From: Eudorina sp. 2006-703-Eu-15
Taxonomy: Eukaryota > Chlorophyta > Chlorophyceae > Chlamydomonadales > Volvocaceae
NCBI GenBank assembly: GCA_003117195.1
Contig: BDSI01000197.1
Location: forward strand, 1 to 64,000
DNA: 64,000 bases
Reading direction: 5' to 3'
The position numbers and the translations under genes are program-made. Below are positions 47,601 to 59,600 of this stretch, piece after piece (positions within the stretch are counted from its first letter, which is position 1; each line of letters opens with the position of its first letter). The notes beneath the pieces were generated by a model. It searched no databases. It was not told the origin of the DNA and saw only the letters and a program-made list of their open reading frames with translations.

Positions 47601-50600
47601 CGCAATCAGCCATTCGCCCCTTCGTCCCCCCGCCTTGCGACCCATATCACCGATTCGATGCATCCATCCCCCAACTCCCCTTCGCTGCTCCATACGCCGC
47701 ACATCGTGTGGACTTCGCTTCTCTTGGCTCAGTTTCTTTTTTCTCACATCGTGTGCCCCACCGTGCACGGGCCTGCCGTCCCTCCGAAGACTTCTCCCGC
47801 CCCGCCCCGGATTCAAAGAAATTAACTGGAAATCCGAGGTTTTATTTAATGTAGTCCATATACTGTCAACCCCCTTCGCCAAGGCCGTGGCTCTGGTCCC
47901 TCCCACGACCCGCTCCCCACCCCCAGGTCGTGGCCATCCCCTTGACCACCTCGCCCGTGTTCCTCTTCTACCACGAGGCCATCTTCCTCCGGGACAACCT
48001 CACGGTGCCGCTCACGTGGGAGGGCGTGCTGGCGCTGGCGGAGAAGTACAACGGGGAGGGTGAGGCGGGCGGGCGGGCGGGGTCAAGCAGGGTTCGGGCC
48101 GAGGCAGGGCTGCGGAGCGTGGGCGGCCGCCGCCAGCTCCCCGCCCTTCCCGCGGTGCTGTGCGAGCGAGCGACTGCGTTGCCGTGTCCCGATCCTGCCA
48201 TGGTCTCGCGGATCGGGTCGAGTATCAGGTCGAGCAGGGCCCACTGGTGGTTTCTCCGTCGCCTACCGCCCGACCGGTGTTGGCCAGACCGCCAGACTGG
48301 GGGGCAGTCCTGCGCGCCCCGGCGGTCTCTCGCGCGCCCCCCTCTCTCGCCCTCTCACCTCTTGACTTGCTATGGTCGTGCATGAAGTCAGCCGCCTCCC
48401 TCCTCTTGCTTCGTTGACACCGCCGGCAGACCTGAATGGCGACGGCGAGCCGGACTACGGGGTGTGTACGATCCCACCCAGTGAGTAAACGCCCGGCCCG
48501 CCAATCGTAGCAGGCCGTACGCGCCTGGGAGGGAGAGCGGACCTTGGGACACGCAGCAACAGAAGGGCGTGTTAAAGGGAACTGACAGCAGACGGGTGTG
48601 TGTGGGTTCGGCTGGGGGTGGGTGGTTGGGGTGGGGGGTGGGTTAGGGATGATGCCAGTGCGATGGGCGTGATTGGGGACGGTTGGGGACGCATCGTTAT
48701 CAGGCGTTGGGCTCGACACGTGTGGGGTGCCTGGCGCCCGACTTTGGATCAACGCTGCCCGCTGCGGTTCGGTGGCTCTCGGTCCTACCTGCCTGCCTCC
48801 CAGACTGCTTCGTGGACGGCTATATCTTGCAATGGGTCTACGCGAGCTTCGTGCAGACCCACGGGTCATCGCATGGGCTCTTCCTGGACCCGGAAACCAT
48901 GGCCAACCTCGCCAACAGCACCGCACTGCAGCAGGCGCTTACGGTGCTGCGGCGGCTGCGGCTGGCGGGACCGCGATCAGGTGAGGGGTCCAGGGAGGGA
49001 GGAAGGGAGGGAGGAAGGGAGGGAGGGAGAGCGGAAGGGAGGGAGGGAGGTGTAAGAAATCGGTCAAGATACTGTGCACGTGTGCAGCTGCCGGATCCCA
49101 GGTCCGGTGAATTGCCGACTGCACCAGGAGCTCCAGCAGCAATGTGACGACGTCCACATGGTAGGCCTTGACAAGTTGCTGACTGAAAGCGTCAGAACCG
49201 AGGCGAAAAAGATCCGCGGAATGCGACTTCGGGGCGCGAAATCAAGGGTGGGGGCTCCAGGGAGAGGTAATCAAGCGTAGGGGGTACCAGGCAGGGGTAA
49301 TCTAGGGGACGTCTTCCTGGATCCCCCCTCCCTGGATTACCCTAGGGAAGGAGTCCAGGGAGCGCCCTGGCCTAGGCTGGGGCGGCGCAGGACACCGGCG
49401 TGAGGGCGAGGGTGGGGCCCCTCGCCGTGGGGCGCCGGGCCCCGGCACTGGTGCCGCGGGGTTACAGGCGAGCTGGCGAGATGAATGCTGTGTTGTTGGT
49501 CTGCTCGTATAACTTGACGTATTTAAACAAGTAAATTGCACCCGCCGGAATTTCATTGATGATTGATCCACAGTCTGGCTGTATGTGATAGTTTGATTTT
49601 GAATCGCAACAATCCCGCCACCCACGGTCCAAACCCCCCTCGAACCCAGGCAACTGCGCCGCCTTCGAGGACATGCTCTTCCTGCAGGGCCGCTGCCTGA
49701 TGTCCCTCTCCTCCACCACCACCTTCAAGAGCGCCTACCTGCCCTCCGCCCCGACCGCCTACGCCGCCATGCGCGGCAACATGGGCGTGGCGCCCTTCCC
49801 CGGCTCCACCCGCGTGCTCGACCGAACCACGGGTCAGCTGGTGGGCTGCGACGAGAGCACCTGCCCGCTCGCCACGCACAAGGCCATGGACACGGTGAGC
49901 CTACCGAACCCTAGGTAATCCCATTGCCCCCTTAACAGCGGGCCCACCCGCTGCAGGCTGGTTAATTCTCGTTGGGCATTGGTCACTGCTTCCTGTAAGG
50001 GTAGATCCCACCCACTCGCTGGGCTGTTTTCTTTTTGACCATCCACTCGCCGCAACCCACCACTCACCACCGATCCCCGCACAATCCACCCGGAAGTGCA
50101 CACCGGCGTCGTCACTGGAGATCTTGGTACGGTATTGCGGCGTTCTTGACCGGATCTGGGCCCTGTGGCAGTCAGCGTGCGGGCGCCATAGTGGTTGTCT
50201 GTCTACACCATCCACCCATCCACCCGCCGTACCCAGCCACGGTACCCAGCCGCCGTACCTAGCCGCCGACGACGGCAACGACGACCCCACACCCCACCGC
50301 GGTCCACCGCAGGATGGCGTGATGCGCCCCGTCAACCAGCCCACCCCCAGCAACAACGTTGTGGTCATCGTCAACGCCAAGTCGCCGCCCAAGTACCAGT
50401 TCTACGCGTACGCGTGAGTGCGGGGTGGGGGCAAGGCGCAGGAAACGGGGGAGCGGAGGGGGGGCAGTGGAGCGCCTCGTGGACCGCGCGGTACCCCAGT
50501 TCCCTGCCGTACCGTAGCTGTGGCTGCCTCAGTGGTTGCCAGGCAGTAATTGCTGTAGTAGCATTGGCTGCGGCTGTAGCAACGGCTGTAGCAGTGGCTG

Positions 50601-53600
50601 TGGCAGTGGCTGTGACTATGGGTGTGGCGTGTGACTGGGGTCGTTGTCACGCCGGCGGCCGTTGTTCGCTGCTACGAGATATGACCGCGCGTTCCTCTCC
50701 AGCCACCCCGCGGCGCGATCCTTGCGTGCGCGCCTGCCGCCCTGCGCCCACCCCCTTTGAGTTCGCCCACCGATGTACCGTATTCTGTTCCTCCTCACGC
50801 CCTCCTGTACCCTCCCCTGTATATAATAACGACGGGGCCTTTGCCCCAGGCGATCAGCGCAGCTGAATCGCAGTTCCTACCTGCCCGATGTTCAATACGC
50901 CACCGGCGTCCGCGCGCGGGCCCTGCCTTCGACACGCCCCACCACGCCAATGCACGTCGCACCCGACCTAGGCGCCCCAGGTTCCCCCCATGCTCCGAAA
51001 CTACGGTGCACTGCACCCACGGCCCCCTCCTCCCGGGCGGGTTGTTTTGGGTCATCGCACTGACCCTCTCCCGCGGCCCCATTGCCCCGCCCCCCCCTCG
51101 CGGACCCTGTCCCCGTTCCGGGCCGCCCCCCAGCCTGTTCAGCTACTTGGCGAGCCCCGAGGTGCTGGGGGCCACCGGAGCTGCCCTGCTGCTGGATCCC
51201 CGACTAGGTGAGTGAGTGGGGCTTAGTACCTGGGCGTACCACGCCGGTTGTGTTTTGCAGCCCCCGTTTCTGTAGCAGCCCGTTTCTGACTCCCCCGCCG
51301 CCCTCGCCCCTCGCTCCCCACGTCCCGCGGCGCGGCGCGAGGCCCCGGTGGTCCTGGCGGGTCGCGGGTTGGGTTCCCATTTGGTGCCGCCCTGGTTGGC
51401 GACTTGCGGGCTGCCGCTTGCCAGTCAGAAGTTGTGCCCCATGGGTTGTATATCCTGCTGGTGATCCAGACTGGATTGTGGACTCTGGGCACCGATCAGA
51501 ATGTATTAGGATTTCCACTCGCTCGAAGTGTAAACCAGAGTCCAAAGATCGATAGTGTTGTTGTCCGTTCCTCCGGAACCCCCGGCTGCTCTGGCAGCAG
51601 CGCAGTGCGAACATGTTTATGTCGTATACCACCCCACCCCAATATTTCTGGGTGTGCCCGGGTTCGTTTCGGGTTTCTTTCTTTTTAACCCCCTCCCCCC
51701 CCCACCCCCTGTCATGGCCGCCAGAGACTTCCCCTCTGCGCGACCAGGACCTGCACCCCGAGGCGCAGGCCCTGTGGGTGGCGGCGGGGTACGACGCGGG
51801 CGACGTGGCGGCGTTCTTCGCCGCCTGCCGGGCCGCCATGGACAACCCCAACCAGTCCTTCGAGAGCAAGTTCCCGCTCAACCTGAATGTCACGTGAGGA
51901 GCCGCTTTACCGGGAAGGGGGGTTAAGATGACGAGACAACCAGCTTAACTTGGGGGGGGCCGGGGGCAAGGTGATAGGAAGTAGAGGTAGAGGGGCCTGC
52001 AGCGGGGTCAAGGTGGCGGGGAGCAGGGTGGGGAGGGTGCGCGTATGAGGGAGGGAGATGGGGCAGGCGAGGGGAGCAGAGGCGATGCGGCCCCGCGGAT
52101 CGACAAGGAGTAGGTGCAACCTACTAATGCCCTGGACACCCCAAAAGGACCCCTAAGCCTTCTATTCCACCCTTCATGTGTGTGCCGCTTCCCCCGCGCT
52201 CGCTCCCCGGCCCCTTCTCCCACCTCCCCCCCGCTTACCAATCTCCTATACCCCACCCCGCGCCCGGCACCGCAGCATCGCGCTCAACGCAGCGGCCGTG
52301 ATGTACACCAACGCCTCAAACCCCAACCCGGCGCCGCTCGCCGTCGCCGTCGGCGTCGTCGCCCAGACCGTCGCGCGCGTCGTGGCGGCGCAGGGCGGCG
52401 CCGCCGCCTTCGCACCCCTCTACCGCCAGACCCTCAACTGGGTCCCGCCGGCGCCGCCGCCGGCGCCACCGGCCGCGGCGAAGGCCGCCGCCGCCAGCGG
52501 CACCCCCGGCGGGTTGTCCCACGCGGCCGTCGTGGTGACGGCGGTGACGGTGCCGTGCGGGGTGGTGGTGCTGCTGGCGGTGGCGGTGTGGGCCTGGTGG
52601 TCGAGGTGGGGCGGGCGGATCCGGAGGACCGGCGTGGCGGCGGCGCCGGGTGCGGGCCCGGACACGACGTTGCTGGTGACAGGTGCGGAAAGGGGCCGTG
52701 GTGCGCGGCGTGGCAGCAGTCTTGCGGGCTGGGAGTTGCGTGGCGGGATTTGCGTGGCGCGTGGGTGCCTAGCGTTGGGCGGCTGGGGTGGCTGCGGGCG
52801 GCAGGGATAGCTAAGGCGGCAGGGATAGCTATGGCTGTCACCGATGACCCGCGGGGCCGGCAGGGCTGACGGGGAGAAAGACGCAGTGAGGTGCGGGCGG
52901 GTGACTGAGAGGAGGAGGCTGTGGACGACGAGGGAATCTGCTAGGTCAGGGCACCATGGGGCGGTGCGGGTGGGGTGTTGAGGACTGTCTTCTCTCTCTC
53001 TCTCCCTCTCTCTCTCCCTCTCTCTCTCCCCCCCTCCCTCTCTCGCTCTGTCTTGCGCTCGAGGGAGGGGGTGCCAGGGCTGGGCTGCGGCTTACTGCCC
53101 TAGGGTCACCTAGGGCAGTAAGCCGCTAGGTGACCCATTAGGCGTCGAAAGGGGGAGGGCTGTTTGAGATGGAGAGGAGGCAGTGCACGACAGCCAGATG
53201 TCCCGCTTTGAGTTGCCCTCATCACCTGGCTGACACCGTCAGTCGGGTACCCTCTGCTCTGCGTGCCCACCACCACCCACCCACTGATGTCCCCACCCCG
53301 CCCACCGGTGTGCCCGGGTTCGTTCTTCGGGTTTATTTATTTTCTCAATTTAACCCCGCCCACCGATGCCCCATGCCCACCCGTCCGCGCCGGCCGGCCG
53401 GCCGCCGCCTCACCCACACCCTCGCCCGCCGGTGCTGTGCGGCTTCGCGGTCCCTCCCCGCCCTCCACCTTCTGGATCCCCACACCCCGCCGGACCCACG
53501 TTCACGTGATGTGGCTCCACAGACATCCAGAGCAGCACGAGGTGAGGGCACCCGGAGGCCGCGGACCGGGAAATCACGCCCGGGGAGAGGAGGAGAGGGG

Positions 53601-56600
53601 GTGCGGCCAGGGTTATAAGACTGGGGTGGACTGGGTTTGGATTGGCTGGGTCGAGGGGTGGGGGACTGGACAGGATCGTGTCTCGGCCCCGCTCTGGATA
53701 ATGGTAATGATGGGGCACCCACGCCCTCAGAACGACTGCGTCCTCGGACGCTCCGAAATCCTGCTGGTATGTCCGAATTCTCGGCACTGTGAATTCGACC
53801 ACCTTCCCCTTTCCGCTCTTCCTCCCCCCTTTTGCTACCAATCACCTGTATACCCCTCCATGTACCTCTCCCTCCCTCCTCCGCCTCCGCCTCCCGCTCC
53901 CCTTTCCCCTCCGCAGCCTGTGGGAGCATCTGGACCCGGAGGTGATGAACGGCGCGCTGTCGCTGCACCATGACGTCATGCGGAGGGCGATTGCCGCCTG
54001 GTCGGGATACGAGAGCGCCACGGGTGGGTTGGGGTTGGGTTGGGGAGGAGCTGGGGGTTGGGGGATGGGTTGGGGGACGGGGGGTTAAATCGAAAAAAGA
54101 ATTAAACCGTGGGGGGACGGGGGGGGTTGGGGGGGTGGTTACAAGTGGAAAAACCCACAGACCAGGTCAGGCGGGTGGGCGGCGCAATGGGCGGGCGAGA
54201 TGGGTCATGGCTACGCCGTGATGACGTACGACATGGCACGTGTGTGGTCATGGGAGGCAGGACTGCAGTACAGAGATCGACGGGGGGTGGGGACAGGGTA
54301 GCCCCCTGTCGCTCTGTTGATTGACATCAGGGCGGCCCCCTCTGGGGATCACTGACCTGGGTTCAGCTGTGACACGTACCGTGAAGAGGCAGATGGGCCC
54401 GCATGGCCGACACGGGCCACAAGGACATTGCGCATACCTGATGTCCCCCCATTCCTCCTCCCCTGCCCCCTCCCTGCCCCCTTCCTCCAATGCTCTCGCG
54501 CCCTTGGCTGACCCTCTTCCACCCAACCCACCCAACCCCCTATCTGACAGAGGGTGACTCCTTCATCGTGGCCTTCCGGAACCCCACCGACGCCCTGGGC
54601 TGTGCGCTAGCGGCACAGCAGGTAAAATGTACCGCCTGTCGTACCCTACGGCTCCGTGCCGTACCGTACCGAATGGTGCTGTCCGTATCCCCTTTTGTGG
54701 GAAAAGTAAGCGATACCGAGTCTGTGTCCGATGGCGGCGCACACCTGCTTCCAGGGGCAGCACGGCGGCGGTAGCAGCGCCGCGCTGTACCCTTGACCCG
54801 TGGGTCGCTGGGTTGAGCTTCCGGTGGTGGCGGCCTGTCGTGCTGCCCTCGGGAGGTTGGCGGGGCCGTTCCTTGTCTTCAAGCCGGGACCTGATCCATC
54901 CGCTGCGGTGCAGGCCTTGCTGGAGGCGCCCTGGCCGCAAGAGCTGCTGTCGTACGCGCCCCTTCCTGGACTGGAGGGGGACGACGACCCGCTGTTGCCC
55001 GTGGTGGCGCTGCTGCCGACCAGGTGGGGGAGCGTGCGGGGCTCCGGGGGCCCCGGGACTTTGTGTGTGTTTCGGCAGCCAGCCCACTGTGTGTGTATGT
55101 GTGTGCATTTGGGCCGGGAGGAAAACGGCAGTTGGACTGCAATGCGAAGTCCAAGGATGCCGGCGACGGGCGATGTAGATCTGGCAGCAGCGGGTTGTGA
55201 CATTCCTTCCACAGTGCCGCGCAAGCGGCTTGGAAAGTAGGAGCGCGAGGCCGGGGGCCGTCATTCGCAGGCCCCTGGCGGCGGGGGGCATGGGGACAAT
55301 GATGCATGACACCCTGGCGCCGCCGTAGCCCCGGACACCCCAGTCACGATATGTGTGCCTCATCATCGGCTGAGGAGCCAACACTTCGCGGCCGGTGCGC
55401 ATTGGGGGTGAGCGCCTGACCCGTGGGTCGCCGCCGCAGGCCGCAGCCCGGCGCCGCAACCAAGACCATCAGCTCCAGGGCCGCCCTGGGCGGCTTCTCG
55501 CGCGGCTCCAACAGCTTGCTGGCGATGACCCGCCGGGTCACCAGCAACCTGGGGACGAACCCTTCAGCCGCCAAGCTGTTTCCGCCCGCCGCCGCCGCCT
55601 TGCCGCCGGAGGCAACTGCGGGACCGCTGGCCTGGGCCTTATCCGGGACCATCGCCTCGCCGCCGTCGAACCCTGCGTTGCTGGGCTTGGGTGTAGCGCC
55701 ACCAGGGGCCGGCGCTGCCGCCGGCAATGGTCCCACGTCGAAGCAGGAGACGACGAGCGCGAGTGGCGACGGTGGCGGCCGCGGCGCGGCCGACCGAGAG
55801 CGGTCGTCCTTGCCGTCCACTGCTGTCACCGGCGCTGCTGGTCTGGGCGGGAGGGTGTCGGAGGTGGGTACGGAGGGGGTCGAGGAAAATGTGGGTTTCC
55901 ACGCGTGTTGTACGGACATGGCTTCAGGGCTCCAAGGGCGCGGCCTCATCACCCGCCGCCCGCTTCCAGAGCGTGTTGCCACGCCATGCAGGTTGCGCTA
56001 CCACTCACCACCCACATCCCACGCGGTTGGAGAGCGTGCTGGTTCTGTCCCAGCGAAGCATTCAACAGCCACATGCCGCATCAGACCCATGGGTCGCTGC
56101 GTCGGTTCGCACCATGAGCCCCAATGGCGGGGCCCCTCGCCATTGGGTTCTGTAATTATGACGCACCGCAGGTCAGTGACGACGGCTCGTCGCCGTTCGT
56201 CAGTGCCGTGTCGCCGGCCCTGCAGCCGATTGCGGCGGCGGCGCCTGCGGCAGCCCGGCCGCAGGCGCGCCGAGGTAGCGGTGGCGGCGGCGCCGCCGGC
56301 GCCGCTGACAAAGAGGCAGGTGGCATCGACAGCTACATCGACGACGGCGGCGGCGGCACCGGGGGAGACCGACCTAGCCACGAAGGCTCCGTGGGGCGGC
56401 AGCTGCGGATGCAGCTGGTGTCGCCGCTGGTTTCGGAGGTGGATCCACAGACGATACAGCAGCATCAACAGCATCAGCAGCAGCGCAAGCCGTACTATGG
56501 CAAGGCATTGCCGTACGAACGTGCTTCCACGTACAGCGACTCGGCTCACCTGGCGGGCGTGCAGGAAACGGTGGAGGACGGCGACGACGGCGGTTGCGGT

Positions 56601-59600
56601 ACGGTGGCAACCGACGTGGAGGATGTTGCCACGGGTGGTCTGGTTTCGGGGCTGCCGGGCACCGAGCGGCAGCAGTCACGTACGGCAGCGGCACTGGATC
56701 GGATCTTGCCTTCGGAGGCGAGCCAGAGCTTGGCGGCGACCAAACCGTACCGGGTGACCCAGGGGTCGGGGCTTTCTTTTGTGGAGACGTTTCAGGTATG
56801 GCAGTGTGTCTAGCATATATGAGCACGCGCACCACTCAGGCATCGAGTCGAAATGGGCACGCCAAAAGTCTGATTTCGACAGCGTCACCCACGGCCACCG
56901 AAATGTCGCCCATGTAGCAATCAGTCAAACCGTCTCCCTGGAGTCAATCCTCCTTTCCGCGGCACGTCCGCTTCTGGCGCTGACGTGGACGCTGACCTAT
57001 CTCTCAATGGTTGTTTGGCTCGCCCCCGAGAACCCTGTACGACGCCCCCTTTTGTACGACAAACCTCGCGCAGACGACAATGACGCTAGCCACCAGCATC
57101 CTCGCCGCCTTTCGGATCCTCAGGGGCGGCGCCGCCATCGCGCAGGTCGGCGGCGGCGGCGGCGCCGCCGCTGCCGCCGCGATCGCCGCGGACGGCGGCG
57201 CCGCGTCGCCCCCGCCGCCGCCGTACCCCGGCCGCCGGCGCAGCAGTGACGTTGGTATGCTCGCCCGGTCGTCTTCCACGGGGCCGGTGGGGACAGCGTC
57301 GCCGCTGCTGCCGTCGCCGCCGCCGCCGGCGGCGGCGACGGCCGGCGCCGCCGTGCTTCTCTTCCGGGGCCTCCGTGTACGGATGGGCATGTGGACGGGG
57401 GTGCCGAACGACGCCGACGTCAACCGAAACGCAACCAACAAGCGAATGCAGTACTCCGGGGAAGTGATGCTGATGGCGAAGGCGGTGTCCGACTCAGTGC
57501 ACGGCGGCATGGTAGTGATGGCGGAGTGCTCCCGCCGACGGCTGGATCCAGATGTCGTACGCACGGATCGACATTACGTGATGTACGGCGGGCTGCACAT
57601 GCTGTCCGACCTGGAAGGCGCACCGCCGCTGCACCTCTACACTTGTTACAGCCAGACGCTGCTGCCGCGGGCGGTTGTTGTACGGTCGATGCGTACGGCG
57701 GCGGAGCTGCGCCCCGGGGCGCTGGCGGCGCCGGTCGGGCACGGCGTCGTGGTGGAGGTGGGTTGGGTTCGGTTCTGCACATGTGACAGGATGTGCTGGC
57801 GAAGCAGCAGACGTGGATGGCGCATTCTTCGGAAGTTCGGCAGCGTGTGTGATTTGCAAGGGGGGAAGTGTCTGCGCCCCCACACACCCCGACCCACACA
57901 AGGGTTAATGAAAGGGACTAGAAGGGCTGTTTGCCAACGTATGAGTGTGTTCATAGGCAGGCACAAAGGAATGCGTGACATGCAAGAGAGGCCAATGCCC
58001 CAATACTGTTCCCCCCCTCCTCCCGCCCTCCCACCCCCAGATGCGTGTGGCGGGCATCTCAACCCTCATGGCCTGGAACCGCTCCGTGGCGGAGGCCTCC
58101 CTGGAGGTGCTCCGTACGGCAGCCCTCAAGCTGCTGCCCGCCAGCACCCCCACGGCGGCGGCGGCGGGGACGTCTGCGGCGGCGGCGATGGCCTACATCG
58201 TCGCCGGGGCGGCGTCGCTGGCGGAGCCGGGCGCCGTCGCGGCGGCGCCGGGCGGCACCGTCGGGGAGAGTACGGCAGGTGCCCCTCCGCCGGGGGTCAT
58301 GGTGGTGGTGTTTGGCGACGCGGACGGCGCCGTCGCCTGGGCGGCGGCGCTGCGCCGCAGCGTCAATGTGTTGGACTGGCCGTTGGAGCTCCTGGACCAC
58401 GAGTTGGCGGAAGAGGTGCGGACGAGAGCGGAATAAGCCCCGGCGCGGACTGCGGAGTGGCGCGGAATAAGGCCTCGGGGCACACCCGGCGATGGGGACA
58501 CGGCCAACTGGCTGGAAGGCTGCACGGTATACGAAACCGAGTGCGTATAAAATAAAAACTGAAAAGTGCAACCACCGAGTGTGCACAGGTTTTTACGTGT
58601 GTAAAAAGAAACAGAGCCGCGCGAAGCGAGGTCCAGTTTTTTATGTGTGGGGCTGGCGCACGGAGTGGGCGGTGCGGCGTACGCGGCACCGGCGGGTGCG
58701 GAGGCAGGGTCGGGAATCGTCCTAACTCAGCATAGGAGGAATCCTATAGCCGGTCACAGGAATCCGATAGAGGAACCGCAACCATTACTCGCTTCGAGAT
58801 GTGCTCGCTCCGCCGCTGCGCAGGTGTGGGCCGCCGCTCCCACCGGCGTCAGGTTGGGCGGCGGCCGAGGGCCCCCCCTGGAGGCCCGCGCAGTAGCACC
58901 CACCGTCACCGCGGCCGCCGTCGCCGCCGCCGAAGCCGCCGCCGCCGGCCCAAACGGCCCCATTTCCTCCTCCATCCTGTCCGCCGCCGCCGGCTGGGCC
59001 TCCAACCTCCTCCGGGTGACCCCGAGCGGCGGCTCAGGCAGCAGCCCCGTCGGCGCTGCTGCCGCCGCGACCGCTGGCGGCGGCGGCGGCGGCGTGCCCC
59101 GCCGCCCGCGGTTCAGGTTGGGGCTGGACAGCCCAGGCGGCGGACCCCAGCGCGCCAGGTCCGGCGTCTTGCACCGCAGCGGCGGCGGCGGTGGCGGCGG
59201 CCCCGTAAGCGGCAGCGGCGCGAGCGGCAGCGTGGACGGTGGCGGCGGCACTGGGCGCGGCGGCATCCCCAGTCCCCGAGCGCCCAGCCGCCTCGACGGT
59301 TCCCGACCGGCGCCGCCAAGTCAATTCAGTGAGGACTGCTCCATCGCAAACCCGCTGTACGGCCGCGGCGCTCCGCCGCCGCCGCCGTCAGCGGCGGCGC
59401 AGGACGGCGGAACCGCGGCGCCGCCGGGTGCCTTCGACGCCGAGCGGGTGCCCTCGGGCCACGGCGTGACGTACGCGGCGGCGGCGGCGGCCGCCGCCGC
59501 CGCCGACAGCAACACCACCGGGGGCGAAACGGTTTGTTTGGAGCTCCCGACCAGCGCCGCCACGGAGATGACCACGACTGACGCCAACAGCACCGTGAGT

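Noticed and set aside
58436..58438. TAA as the end of the cyclase gene
   Set aside because: A GTGCGG donor just before it, after GAAGAG at 58415, joins in phase to 58824, and the resulting protein completes the second cyclase domain.
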